Shown here piece by piece: positions 47,101 to 62,100 of a stretch of 64,000 bases of DNA. The notes beneath the pieces were generated by a model that was not told where the DNA came from, made no database searches, and saw nothing but the letters and a program-made list of their open reading frames with translations. The position numbers and the translations under genes were made by a program. Position 1 is the first letter of the stretch. Each line of letters opens with the position of its first letter. Source of the stretch: Cardiocondyla obscurior (Eukaryota; Arthropoda; Insecta; Hymenoptera; Formicidae); the NCBI RefSeq assembly GCF_019399895.1, contig NC_091867.1, forward strand, positions 8,259,501-8,323,500, read 5' to 3'.

Positions 47101-50100
47101 ATGGTGTTCGTGGTGCTGCGACGGCGGCTAGCGTACGTGATCTTGGCGTGGAGTGCGTCGAATCTCATACAAAGTGCGCGTGTAGGTGTGATAAGGAGCG
47201 CCGGTCACAGAGGACTGAGGGGGAACGCACCCTACTACTATCTCCCTCGCACTCAGCAACCGAAACGGGGAAGTCACGTACGCCAGCCGCCGTCGCCGCT
47301 CGTCGCAGCAAATTTCATATCTGCCTTTCAGTGTACACGATTGAGTATAAATCTACGAATAATTCAACCTGAGATGTTTAAGCTGTGAATAATAGAAACA
47401 CTGGGTCAACAGTGTTCATATTCATAGCACATTACAGTTCGATCGTAAATTAGAGCGAATAATGAATGTGTTACAGCGTCATGTATGTAGATATCCGATA
47501 CGAAATTATTCAACGCTTGTTGAAGCCTGGTATAGTCTATCGTCGCCGATAATCGGCGGTGACGGCCCCGATACGATAATTATCCCTGGTATTGCCTTTT
47601 TTAGAGAATACAAAGACCGAGGCCGTTTTCAATACTCTGGCCTAGTGCGAACAATCGAAAACTTCCGCTTCCTAACCGAGCGAAACCACTTGACCACGCT
47701 CACCGAGGTGTTCCGACGCGATGCGAGACTGTCTTAATACCAAAAAAGGCAAATTCTGCGTCAACACGATAAAAAATACTCAGAGCATATCGTGGACCGG
47801 AATGGAATCCGAATCGACTCCGACAAGACCGCCGCTGTCACAAACCGCGAACAATCCGGCAAGTTCGGCAATTTTTAGGAATCGCCTTGTGATACTAGCG
47901 ATTAAATGAACATATATTAATAAATTATACCGTAAAAAAAAATTTTTTTTTAAGTATACAATTGAGTTTATGCTGTACAACATGAAGAAGAATATAGTTA
48001 TGCGAAAATTTGAACGCGATAAATCCTTCCAAAGAAAACCGAAATGGCAAGCAGAACAATTTATTTCAGCCATAAATCTAACGCTCTGCTAGGTTTATCT
48101 TCTATTCCACTATGCTACGAGAAATAACAAGTTTGTACGCTGTTCCTGCGTGTTTCCGGCCAGCTATCCACGTACATCTATTCAATCGCGCTAAAAATTG
48201 ATTTTTGGATTAACAGCTTGTAGCAAGCCGATCTAAAAATGAGAATTTGCCACTTTGTCCTTCGAAATACTCGAGACGTGAATAAACAGGATGAAAGAAA
48301 AATAAAAAATAAGTAAGGTTACATTGCGTGACACTCGTATTTGCAACGTGCTGTAATTATTTAACTGAATGAATCTACTTTCTCTGTCTCTCTTGCTCAT
48401 CGGACAATGTGCGTCAGTCTTCCCTGCTGCGAAATACTCTTCCCCGTGATAAATTCTCGACATAATTGAGCGCTGAGGGAGAACGAAAAAGTTTGGACAG
48501 ACATGTCAGTATTTTTCTACAGTTTCCCTGTTGAAAATGTTATAAACGAGAAAAGCATTCAACGCGTCACAGTTGTTTTCTGTATTTTAGTAGTTTATTT
48601 AAATCCATGCAAACAATTATTTTTTACGTAACATTGTCTGTCGTCAGTTTTTTTTTCTTTTTTTTTAAATATTTATTAAATAATTTATTCAGAGTTGAAG
48701 TTTAAAAATCTTTAAAAAGATGAAGTAAATATCGACTAACCGCCGACGCCGCAGCAGACACCATAACTCTCATGTACATTTCACAGCATACAAGCCAATA
48801 TTTTTTTATTGCACCTTCCACCATTTAATATGTATAACGTTTCGAAAAAAATGTAAATTGTATACAGGCACATTAATAATTTAAATACTGAATTATTTAA
48901 AACATACCTAAAGTTATTGAATAATTTTGTTTTTCTTATAAAAGTAAATGTATTATTAATTTCTTTCTTATATAATTACTTCGTGTGATTGATATCTTAG
49001 CGATACAATGTAAAAGTTACATTACACGAGTAATAAAAATTTTTTTTAACTATTTCCACAAAAATAAAATTAAAATCGACAAATTAAAAGAAGAAAGATC
49101 GTCGACCACCTCCGAAACACTTTTTCAGCTGCGAAATGTGCATCCCCGAAATAAATTCTTTAAGTTAATAGAGTATAGGGAACAAATAAAAGTTGAGGGC
49201 AAGCTACGGCGCCACCGAGTCGAGCAGCTTCGGTTGAGATGAATATGTATCGCAAGACTTACTCGGTACCATTTGTCTTTGGACTCAGCTTCCAAGCGTT
49301 TTGAGTCGACACGAATCAAAAAGTACCACGATGATGAAAATGAATAATTTCTAGTCCGCGAAGATAACACCGAGAATCCGTTAGCTCCTACATTAAAACT
49401 TGGCAAGAAACAGTTCAACTTTTACATTTTAACTCGAGCAGAGTGAAATGGTCGCAATTAAAAAGCGAAAAGGTTAATATAAGTGTCATTAAAAGAACCC
49501 TCGAGACTAAGTCTTAATTTAATTTAATGGCTTTACCTAAATTTCCGACTTAAATTAGAAAATATTAGAAGAACGACGAAATAATGAAAGAGTACAGAAT
49601 ACATTGAGTTTTCAAGCTTTGTAATCTGCACGTAAATGTCGAAATCATTAATTGATAATAACAAGCTATTATGTAATTTACTCATTCAGACTGTACGTAA
49701 AAATAGTTTATGTATAGTTCCGCGTATACATTCATCTTTTAAAATAGTGTAACGAAATTTCCGATACTTCGTTTAATGTGTCAGAATTCCACGTGGCCGT
49801 ACTACGACCACACGAACGGAGCCTGGTACAAGTCGCCAAGTGGCTAACAACTAACGACCGGTACGCAGCGTATACCTACTTTATAACCGAGCCGAGATAT
49901 AGCCCTATAGCGGACGAAAGCGTATGGTGCAGGCAGAACGGCGCGTACACGTATATACTTATGCACATATATGTGCACACACGTGCTGTCGAGAAGGCAG
50001 CATGCAGTGAACCAAGCACCGTCGAAGAGAGGGAAGAGAGCAGTTTCATGCCGAGTGAGCAGTCGAGCCTCAGAATCGCGCGGAGCTCCAACTCGGTCTC

Positions 50101-53100
50101 TTGGACGCTCAGGCACGCCGTGGCCAGAGAACCAGCCAGCCCAGGTCTCCTACGACACATTCCGACAGCCGTCCGGAAAGTTATCTAGAGACCATCTTCG
50201 AATCACGTTCCGAAATACCTGCCGAAATACCGTGATCTCTCGCGCCGCGTCGTCCACTTCCGAACGCGCGTCCCTCGCGGAATCTCGCTGTTTTAATGTG
50301 TCGATCAAACGTCACGAAGTGAAAATGTCGACGTTAGGACCAACACTAATCTGGACTGACCTGGAATCGATCCAATGCGGCCCTTTTCAAGCTACCGTAC
50401 TACATTCGTTTTATTGCCGTCGACGAGAAGATTAAATGTGGTATCGATTGTGTGTTACAAAGAAGATCTCTGTACGTCGATTAACTACTACGATCTAAAT
50501 CGGCTTGGAACTATTCCAATATAAGACACATTTTTAAGTTTATTTCTACTTTTTGCCGTGGAGAAATAAAATTATATTTATTGCGCACCCAAGAGTGATA
50601 TCGATGTGATTAGAAAAATGCATGCTATTCAAAATATTTTGTCATTTTGGCGCGTTAATCGAAGTGCAGTAATTCTATGCGTTATTGCTGGAATATCAGT
50701 TGTTTGAAAACTACTCAATCAAACTTTTATCAAAGAAATATGTTCACGTTATTACGCGTTCTATATTGCGACAGTGCTAAATCTCTTTCTGGAAGAGCGC
50801 GTATCAGTTGGTGAATCATGTCTCATTATCTAGATTAAATAGCACGTCAATTTTATGTCGACGAATGAATCAAGAGCCAAGCGAGATCGAAAAAATTGTT
50901 CACAGCACTTCTTGTGAAACGGAGAGCATATATCGTTTCGTGTATCGTTCGAAGAAGCGGACGTAGCAACACTTTGATTGAACGGATCGCTGATTTCTCG
51001 CGTGTGGGTTTAAGGAACTTCGCCACGAGATCGTTCCAAGCGGGAACGCGCGTGCGGTTTGAGGATAAACGTCATGTTCTCGCGTTGTAATTTTCGGATT
51101 ACAAGTTATCCACAAATGCGTAGTGTAACTTCAAAATTTGACGCGCACTCACGTTTCATCGAAATCTCCGAAACTTTCACAAGCAGGAAGCGAAAGTTCG
51201 TGAAATGTTAAAGTGCTACGTGCCCTTACTCGAACAGATGATGTGTTATTTGTAAAGATTTCTCTAACCGCCCGAGGATTCAAGAAGTAGCCGAAGTCTG
51301 ACGAATAAATCTGGTTCTTTTACCTGAGATGCTTTTAGGAGCTATACCCGCATACCTGATGTCTCATGTAGCTACGTTACAAATGAGATATAGTGTATAG
51401 TGACGACATCATAATGCTTTTGAAAAACAATTATGAAATACTGGACACACGATAGACAGTAATTAAAGATATGGTAGCTCTGAGTGTAATAATCGTGAAG
51501 TCATAAAAACAAAAAAGTCGAATAACGTATATTACACAAATGTATACGTTACGTAATCGAAAGTTACGAAGGAAGCAAGACGTCAAGATATAAAATACTA
51601 TCGTGCCCGACAGGTGAGAAGAGAGTTCTCGCGAAAACAGAAAAATCTACCGAAGCGGCGACAGAATTATTCGGCCTTCACTACTACACAACGAAAACAT
51701 GCGTAAGTCATAGCGTAGAAAAAAAATATATTAGAGAATCGGACACTGGTCAAACACGTTAGGTCAGTAAAAATAGAGAACGAAGACGCACGATCGTGTG
51801 GATGCGTTCGTAGATGCAGGTCGAAAAGTAACATGGACTACATGTATCGAGGCATCTCGGCGATTAACACGTAACGATTGGTATCGAGAATTTCGCAGAA
51901 AAATTATTTGTGAAACCAGTTCGCCCACCATGCGCGCATACGTGACCGGCTTGAAGAACTGAATCGCGATGCTCATCCGCAAGCCTGTCGATTCACCTCC
52001 CTCGATACATTATTCAAGGATAAGTACAAGTTACGCATGGTCAGTCAGTCGAGACAGTAAACGTTTTCTTACCTTTTCTTTTTACCACTGCCAATGCAAT
52101 TATCGACGTAACAAAGCGTAATTTTTACGTAACGTTAACATTGACAAAGTTAAGAACGCGAACTTGAAATATTATCTTAATTTAAAAAGAGACGTAGAGA
52201 TTTAATTGCCGTTGCTTTTCCGCGACGTTAATTTATTCCCTCGCCTGTCTCATTTCGGAGCACCTGTGTACTGTACACTGTTTTAACCTCCGGCTGAGGA
52301 ATGCGGGACTCGTATTCTCAAAGTCGCGCGAGGCACGTACAACGCCCGTCCACCGACCTTCGCCTGTGTATTTTACCCCTACGCAGTTTAACGCCATATA
52401 ATAGAATATATGTCTACACTGAATAACATATCGAATATTACTTTTAATATATCACAAATTTGTCAAAATACCGAGAAATAACAACGATAATAATCATTAT
52501 CTGACAAATTTACGGTAATCAGTAATCACAACTAGTAATTACTTATTTGAAAGAGAGATAAATTGCGACAAATTTATGAATGATTTTGGCTCTTAATGGA
52601 ACTGTTATTTGTCATATTATATGTCCTACTTTTCCGCATGTCGCATAGTAATCAGATAGAAAGTAATAAATGCCAGTAATGAGAGAAGCTCTGCGCTAAC
52701 AATTTCCGCAGCGCGGCACGTGGGAACACGTTTACTTGCGTTTCACGTGCATCATTCGTAGCGTAATATGTTTATTAGCTGTTTGCGAATCCGCACTTTC
52801 GCAATAACAATCTAGATAATTTACCGGCGTATAAACCAAGATTCCCGTGCAACGTGCACGAGTTAATTAGACATCTTGTCGTTCCCTCTGATTCTGCTCG
52901 CGGTATTCGCGTGATAACTTGGCTACGTAGAACCTCGACCGCCGTGTTAATCTAATTCAAGATTTATCACTTGCGCTATATCGGATATTACATCTGCCAA
53001 CTATAACATCTGACGCGCCTATTATGCATTGAATTGCCATCGTAACGAACATCAATCAAAATTCCCTTTGTAACAAAGATTGATAGAATTACTTAAGTAT

Positions 53101-56100
53101 TCTGTATCGATAAATCCATAACTCAAACTTAACTAAAATTTAGTGTCTAAAATTACATTCAAACATATAAGAATTTTTCTAGACATAACATTCAACAGTG
53201 AATTTCTGTGCGGTTATTCATACATTATAAATATCCATGTTAGCGTTAAAATTGATGAATATAGAATTGCGAGAAGTGCTATCTATTAAGAATGAGCAAG
53301 CTCGCGATAAACTGATATAGAAATATCCGTAATCGCACACCCGTTATCTAAACTCAATACGTCACCCCAATATCGATGGAAAGCGGCAAAACCTGTTTAG
53401 TTTCTACGTGTAATTCACCTGCTACTTTAATTTCACTATTTTCCACGTCACGTCTTTTATTCATTAAACTCACCACCTGGCGCGTACGTGAAACAAAATG
53501 ATAAGTATTGAAAAGTTGAAGATAAATTCTCAAACCGTTCAGGATTTTCCTCAACGATTAAAGATACCATTTTTCATAACTGACAAAGATAAAAATGAAA
53601 ACTTTGATTAAAGCGAGATACACGAAAAAAAGATTGACAATATTGTTTGAAACAAAGACTTTTTTTTTTTACCAGCGACCACTAGAAAAAAAGAACAATT
53701 CATCTTGTTTCATTCGCTCCGAGCTTTTTATTGCCAATAACGAACAGTGACGAGCACAGCCCGGTGTGAAACGCGAATAGCAGCTAAAAATCACGAGAAA
53801 CGCTGACAGGTAATTCAATCTGCGCAACAGACACCGAAACATACTTTGTGCAACTAAAATTCTACGACCAGACATTTCTCGACTGCATATTCTCGACTGT
53901 ATAGAAAGAGAGATATAACATGCTTTTCAACTTATATTCATTATTGTAGTATACTTGAAACTTTTCCATTACTAAAGTATATAACAAGAATTAATGTGAT
54001 AAATTAATGAATATTAATAGAATCTTTATGACCTTCAACGTAAGCAAAGTATTACTTCCACACTGTTTAATTTATCAATTTTCAACAATATTAATTCCAA
54101 ATAAAACAGAAATAAAAATAATTTAATATATTTATTTGAAAAGAGAGAATATTACGTTTAATGTCATCATTCGAAACCGAATGTGTGCGCACAAACACAA
54201 ATGTTTGTACCAAATAGCAAGCAATATCTGAGTAACAAGCTTTGAATGCTCAGTTAATGATATCTAATTGTCCTCTTTCCCTGCCTATCTCTGTATAAAG
54301 ATTGATCCGTGCAATGTGATGCACAAAATTTCTCAACTCATCGCACTATTATTTCGCAAATTTTACTCAGATTTAATTACTAAAGTTTTTCATTTGGTAC
54401 CCATACGCAATAGAAACAACATTAACCAACGGCATTATCGTAATCACAATGCGCTTTATGATGCAAGCGTAAAGTTGCGCTGTAATCAGCAGCATTGCGC
54501 ATCAAAACGCGCAAATTGCACGCGCGAGTAAGACCGAATACGCGACTGCCGCCGTTTCATCCTCACGATTGTGATTCGCACGAGCGTAGAAATGTCCGTC
54601 GCGAGTATAAATCTTTGACGGCGCAACCGACTATGAAATTATCGTTTTGATGCTTAAGAGCTCCAACTATACATCATCTTGGCCACGTAGCCCTTCACCT
54701 TTTCGTCCGTCCGTCCGCCTCTTTTCCGTCATCCGGTTCGCCCCGATTCTCTATCCCTCTCTCTTCTCTCTTTCCCTTCAAACCTGAGATGCAATTTTTT
54801 AAAAGAAACGTTACCAATTAATCACGGCATACATTTCCCCTACGGTTCGCTACGTTCTTACTCTCGATTCCCTTTTCCCGTTTGAAATTCGCACGCACAA
54901 GAGCTGCACCATGCTGTTTCTCCCCTTATATCGCGAAGCGTGATATATGTCGAATAAACGGTTCAGTATACGGGCTACATTTCGTACATACCGCTGAACG
55001 CCCGCATTTCGTTGGCACGAATAGCGATGGATAATCTAGGAGACATTCTATTCGCGAGAAAGAAAAAAAAACGGGAAATGCCGAGAGCGAGCGCCCGCAC
55101 TCAAAGATCTAGATACTCAAAGTCGAGAGGCTGGCAGTTGAAGTATTAACGACAGTATGTCAGCCTACGGCGGCGTAACATTATCGCATGAGCGACGTGT
55201 CATTAACAGGCTACATAATCGGCTCGTGTGCACATTGCGTTATATACAACCCACCCAATAACCAAATAATTTTCAAATTATAGTTTAGACAATTTATATC
55301 GTTAAGCAATTTCAATAATTATAAGTACTTACAGTATAAAACATACATAATTAATATCTGCCATTTATACTGTCGCGATAAAACTTAAAAAACCTATATA
55401 TAGCTGAATATAAAAAGTTAAATTATAATAAGAAAATTATTAAAACGAAACCACTTTGAGTGTGAAATCTTTAGAAATTCTTTTTATTTTATTACTTAGC
55501 TCAAGCTCTTTCTTGTCGCTGCGATAATTCACGTATTTCATAAATATAATAATCGGCCTTTTTTTCAGGATTTGTAAACTGTTTAATTACCCAGAACGTC
55601 AACCAGACCGCCGCCTTGACCTTACGATAATAAATCCACGGCAGACACGGGTTAATTGGCATACAAATGGATTTTCCAACACATCAGTTTGCACGAGTGC
55701 ACAGTCGTTGTTACTGCTTACTGCTTGCGTTGCGTTTACGATCAACGAGCACGTGCTTGGCATAATGCGAATTAGTGCACGATTCCGCGCGCTATTCCGG
55801 TTATTTCCGCCCGCGATCTCTTTCCGTCCCAAACAGTCTCGAATTGTTTTTCGTCGGCGGTGTCGGTTGATAGCAAAGCAACGGTAATTGCATGACGATG
55901 AATCGAGCATTTCAGTTCCGCTAGTGCGTAACGCTCTCTCGGAACTAATTGTGAAGTGATTATAATTCTACATCCGTATTATCCCGCATTTTGTGTATTT
56001 CCACCTTCTCTCTTGATCACGATAGCGCTAAATATTTTATAAGCAGAAAAGTGCAATTTATTGTTTTCAACGATATTTCTTTCGCATGAAATAAATTTTT

Positions 56101-59100
56101 TTCACGGATAAAACTAGGTAATTCTCTATCGTGGGTTTTCATGTAGCATTTCGCAGCCTGCATTTTACATCAAAACGAAAAAAATTTCTTTTGCCACCTC
56201 ACATGTATATCTTTTACTTCGAAACGTTATTACTAGTACAAACGCACGCATTACAAACGCGTCACGCACTGGTAAGATAGCAATTACCGACGCAACGGTG
56301 ATTTCGCGTGCGCGGTGGAGAAGGCTTTTTTTTTACACATCGGTTCGTATGCGAAATAATGTGCGCCCGAGGACCACGTATTAAATTAAATAAACGTATC
56401 TTTAGACATCTTTTACTTAAGACGCTCTTTCTAAGATAAACTCCGACAGACCAGCATCTACGGTACTGCAGAAACCTTAGATTCGCGATCTTTGTTAAAT
56501 GGGTGCGAAGGACTAGAGCTTCTTTTCAAGAGTTACAACGTTGTTACAACTGCTTCCCCTGACTTCTTTTTATTTTTCTTGGTTACACCGTAAAACAGCG
56601 ATTTTATCGGTTAACCTAACAGCAACGACAACGACGACATTATCTAAAATAGGTTCTATACACATAGAGAGAAACTGCTAGGAATATAATTAAAAAAAAA
56701 AAAAAAAGAAAATCCTACATCTAGTGCGCGAAAGAGATAAAAGATTTGAATTTTATAAAGGTGAAACTAGAAAGAGGAATCATGTCATTTGTAAATTGAA
56801 GAAATATTATCAAATAATATATAAAATAATCTATTTTTTTTAATAACATTAGAGACTCAACGTCTCTTTTTAGAAATCTGTTCTAAATATTATCATAGAG
56901 AAAATTTAAATGGCTCTTTTAAAAAATATTTAAGGTCACACATTTAGAAATCATTATCCCTTTTGTGTGTCGACAATGTAATCTGCAAGTTAATTTTAAC
57001 AATTGCGTTTAGCGGATGTTGCAGATCTATGAACCAGTCGATTACCGTTAACGGTTGATCGTCCCGATTACCGTAAAATTGCTAACGTAATACTTTCCTA
57101 CGAGAAATCAAGTACAAGCATGCGAAGTATGACTCCCAGGCATTTCCTTCTCATGTGTGTTAATGACCGACTCTTTCTTTGAATCATTACAACCTTCCGC
57201 TTGCGAGAGCCGTGAACGGCAGGAAGTGCATTCCGACTATATTTTACATTAAAACTGAAGTTTCAGTCCAAATATTAAGATAAACATTCCTGTTTTTCTC
57301 AGAAGAAATAACAAAACTAATTTAATTAATATTCCTCGTTTAAAAACGGATTGTTACCTCAGAAAAAGTTTTGGAAATAATTATATTTTCACGTTTACAA
57401 TATACGTACGCGATCAGTTCAAACGCAATTTTACTTTCGGCAGAATAAATCGCAATTCATGTGCGCGCGCGCGCGCGTTTGAGTCGCCGATGAATTAATT
57501 GGACTGTGTGCGGTACCGATGCTCTCATTCATTCTTCTGTTAGCTGTTGTTTCTTTTGCATCGAAAATTAAAACTTTCCGCTTGTAGACATAACAACCGC
57601 GATACGAGTCTGGCGTTTCGATCTAGCTCCGTTCGTTGGACTTGTGGAGGTGCATGCATGCCGGTCGCATTAATAATACGGTTATGCAATAAGTATCGTG
57701 CACGCTAGTTATTAGTGACTCGAACCCCGGGTATGCAGCTATGAAACGCGCTCTATAGACACAACACTAAGCTTGCTGTAAATACGAACGAATGCAACCG
57801 CAGCAGAAACTGGAAAAATGGGGGAGTCGGCGTTACTTTGAAATGTGATCGGAGAGATTAAATGTGCGAAGTTTATACAACCTAACTTGTTTTTATCAGA
57901 TCTTGCGACTAAGCAAAAAGAGAGAAATTTATTTTCCCACAATCGCTAACAAGAACAATGCTAATCAAATGCTAATCAACAACGTTATTTTATAATTGCA
58001 GGTGAGGAAGTGGCGACAGTACCGTCCACCAGCAACGGCCAGGAGAGCTGGAAGACGCAGAGATTGTCCGTAAACGGAGAATCGCCGCAATCCAGCAATC
58101 GTCGCCGCGGCTGCCGGCCCCAATTGCAACCAGTCGTTTCCGGTAGTAAGAGAAACCGGCCGGCGCCACCCCCGCCGCCAATATCCTGCAGGGTCAATGC
58201 CAAGGATCGACTCGACGGATACTTCGACTGGCCGAATAAAGAGAACAGGCCCGGAAATGCCGTGAACCAGTGCGAGGACGACCATCAAACTAACCAGATA
58301 CAGGCAATCGAAGAGTCAACAATGGGATCGAATCTCAGCAGGCACGACAGAAAAGGCCTTAACGGTCGGCGCACTCAATCTTCCGGAAATCTATGCGAGC
58401 CTAAAGGTGGAAAACTCAGCATGGGGAAGATACTAGTGCCCTGTTCCAGCGCGCAGAAAGAAAGGTCAGTCGTTCGTAATCATTATCTTTCTCATTACTG
58501 AATACAATTTTACAATTTATTTTTAACCACGGTATAAGGACCTTTACGAGACCAATACGTTTTAATTATATTCTAACGGATATTTAATAATCGTAATATT
58601 AAAATTGATTTGAAATAAATTCTCTTCGTTGAACAAAACTTAATTCGATAATATTATATTATAATTATAAAAAATAAATATTAAATTAGGTTGCATTCCG
58701 GTTAAAAAAAAAAAAAAGAAAATTATTGAAATTATATGTATCTAAATATAAAGCTGGTATGAACTTTGTTGCCACGAAGTGGAAATTAAATATTGTGAAA
58801 TATTACGTGAATTACGAGAAATTACGAGAAAAAGGAGGCAAGGGAAAGAGGTGTTTCAGTCACACTTCTCTCGCGACAGATTAGATCTTCTTTGTAATCT
58901 AGCCTTACAAACACGTTAATTTTTTGAACGGTACGAGAAACGACTTAAAGCGCTGGAAGGAACAGTTGTGTTGCAACACGCCGACAGAAAGGTCAATTCA
59001 CGATCGATTACTTGTCTAACCCCCTTAAGGCATTGCTAGTATCACGCCAATAGTTTACTTAACACAAATTTACTTGTGGGTGAGGGACATGTTCGAAATA

Positions 59101-62100
59101 GATTTCATATAGTAATACATTGTTTAAATTAAAACGTGACAAATACATGCGATAAGTTATAAATATTCAAAAATTGTAGAAGATATATTTGAATTAAATA
59201 CGATAGTCGATATTCGTTCATAAAGTAAAACAAATAAAAAGTATCATTATCACGAAAAATTAGTGTAGTAAAATCAACTAAGATTGATTGCGAATCGATT
59301 GATGGGTTTCTCTTTTATGAGGTCATTTTCTTGATTATTCCGTCGAGGATTACGAGGCAGTATCTTCTTATAAATTATGAATAGCTATATTTACTCGTGA
59401 TTACTAGCCAAATAACGCAGCCCAGTAATTTAAAAGCAAATACTAATTAAGTATAAAAAGATGTTTAGATATTTTAATTAAATGAATAAAATAAATTATA
59501 AAAGGAATAACATATTTTGTTATTCATAATTGCGATATTTCTCTAAATTCATGCTCGGTAGGTTCTCCGTTTCAATGACAATTGAATTTAACAAGATTAT
59601 TTAAAGTAACCGGGTTTAAAACAAAAAGGAGAAGACGAGTAAATTTTACTGGCGCAAAAGCTGTTCTGCATCTTGCAACGACGTACAAAACAGAGAACCT
59701 ACTTGCATCAGCGTCTCCTGGGTGCGTAGTTCTCTCTTGCAGCGACTGCACAAGTAACCTTACAATGGGGTTGGCGCCGGCGCCTCCGGTAGTAACAAGT
59801 TGCCGGCCGCGAGATAATTTAAAGTACCTCTAAGGTCAGCCAGTCGCTGAACCAGAGCGGCTTCCATTAAACCCTCGTTTACACAGGGATGGCGCAGAGC
59901 CCGGAGGAATAAGGGTACGTGGGCTAAAAGAGCAGTCACGGGTAGAGAATATTAAAAGGTGGCCATGCGCTTCCTGATCTCATTTGCGTAAGTGCTGTTG
60001 TCTAACCCGGCAGTGACAACACTAGTGCAAGTGAAGTCGTCGCTCTGTTTGATACCTGTTTTGCTTAAACCTCGATCAAACTGCGTTTTAGTTACATTAT
60101 CGAAAAGTCGTTTCTTTATTGACGTAAGAAATTATTTTTTAATAAAAAAAAAATTAAATTAAATTAAGATAATAATTTATATTTTATTTGAATCTATAAT
60201 GGAGTATTTCTCACAGTTTTGTGTTATTTTATTCTACTTCTCATCACGTTAGAGGCTGTGCTATAGGACTGTCATTTGTATTATTTCTCTCTGACTAAAT
60301 AAAACATTTAGATTTAAGTGTCCGCGTCGCAAGAGGTCGAACTAAGTGGAGAGACCGGTGAAAGGTCAGATGTTCTGTGCGCTTATGCATGCCGCGAAGG
60401 TTTGCACAAACAAGCATTCGCCTATTCACACCGGGTGTGAAAGCGAACTACGGCGGATGATGTCACGTACGAATTATTAGTAAAGTTTCCTATACCCAAT
60501 ACGGTTCGTTGTCACGTAGAATGTTTTATGAGACGCACGCAAACACGATCACCGAGTAAATATGAAATGTTTTCAAGTGCCGTGACATTATAACGATTAT
60601 ATCACGCTTCCTTGCTTATTTTTTAACAGTTAAAATAATGTAACATAACGACAACGAATAAACGAAACAAGTTAAAAAATAATAAGATCTATATTGAATT
60701 TTATTTTAATGTGATTTCTATATTATAGTAGAACCATTTATTAAAAAACTGACTATTTTAAGACGCTACTTTTTTTTTATTTTAATACCTATACATTTGC
60801 AAACAGAGGACGAAATGGCGAAATATCTTACGAAAATCATCTATGGCGGTATTTCGATTCCAATGCACTCGATTTCATCTTGTTCGAATGTCACGTATGT
60901 CACATAACACGAACGTGCTGTCACGGGAGAGTTTTTCTCATCGCATCGAATGCACCTCATATATATATATCGCTTTTAAGTGCTTTTATTTTATTTGCAA
61001 TAAAGGAAAAAGCGAAGTAGCTTACATAATATACCGTAATATGGAATATTTAAAAGAAATGTATTCTATAAAGTGTCCTATTAATATGTGCGTCTCTATA
61101 ATTTCTAATTAATTATTTCATGATCCGTTCCGGATCAATTTAAATAAATTGAAATAAATTTATCTTAATTATTAATTATTTCTGTGCAGATATAAATTTT
61201 GCGGTTCGCTACCAAATCACTTGGATGATAAAGATACGCTGGATGACGACGAAGGAGATAACAACAACGTTACGCCAGATAATGTTGGCGGAAATTTTAG
61301 GACGTTACCACATATGAAACGCTCGTTTGGAGTGCATTTCTCGGATGGCGAACCAACTGGCACATTGGATCTTGTTAAGCACCGGTCGCAAGAGTCTTTG
61401 GGCTCTTTAGACGAGAACGATCCCTGGAGGTACGTAATAAAATAACGCAACCATTATTCATGCCACGTCACAGAGAAGTGCGATGGGCATTAGACATTTG
61501 ACAGTTAGAATTAATTATTCCTAATAAATTCCTGAAATTAATTACTTCACGATTGCGCGTACACATTTCGTCGCAAGACTATCGAGAAATCGACACGAAC
61601 GGAGGCATGGCAATTTGGAGAATTCCGGGAATGTCTCTTTGGACTTCAATCTTCGTCGATCGATTGATCGCGCATATTCTCATATCAAACACGAACCCCC
61701 GAAGTTTTAACTTCAAATCGGACGTGGCTCTCTCCCCGTTTCCCTTTCACGCGCGTAGGAAACTTTTCACATTTTAAAGTCTGAGAAAATATTTCTCCCA
61801 TCGGTCCTGAACTCGAAATGGCTCCCTTTTGTCAACGAACGCAAACGTGCAAACTGATCTCATCCCGGTGGAAAAGATTAATGGAGATTAACGGCAAGCA
61901 TACCCGGCTTGATTTCAGATATCAACAGAGCGACCTCGACCTCGTGCGAACGCGTTACGGAAAGTGCGATTCGGTTAAGAGAAATCGCAGCGCTGACAAC
62001 GTGTTAGTCGACTCTGGCAGGAAATACGGAGGCCGCAACGTATCCTCAGAGGACAAATATCACCGAAACACGAACCTCGACCAACTCGGCACGATGCCGA

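Larger units (their letters stand above)
32143..58001 (+). other. 25.9-kb intron of the second gene
   Basis: The donor GTACGA and acceptor ATAATTGCAG leave phase 1 on both sides, with the split Gly codon restored (G + GT). The intron contains repeats, fold-back elements, GC-rich islands (about 37.4-38.0, 43.5-43.75, 49.78-50.45 kb) and candidate antisense exons, all listed separately. No plus-strand coding exon in it is supported. Large first introns often carry regulatory elements or alternative first exons, but I cannot place any. Confidence 0.7.

Noticed and set aside
49778..50435. Overlapping 136- and 154-codon frames at 49.8-50.4 kb
   Set aside because: Two frames on the plus strand and others on the minus strand are open together, which points to composition. 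No acceptor or donor in phase with the flanking exons.
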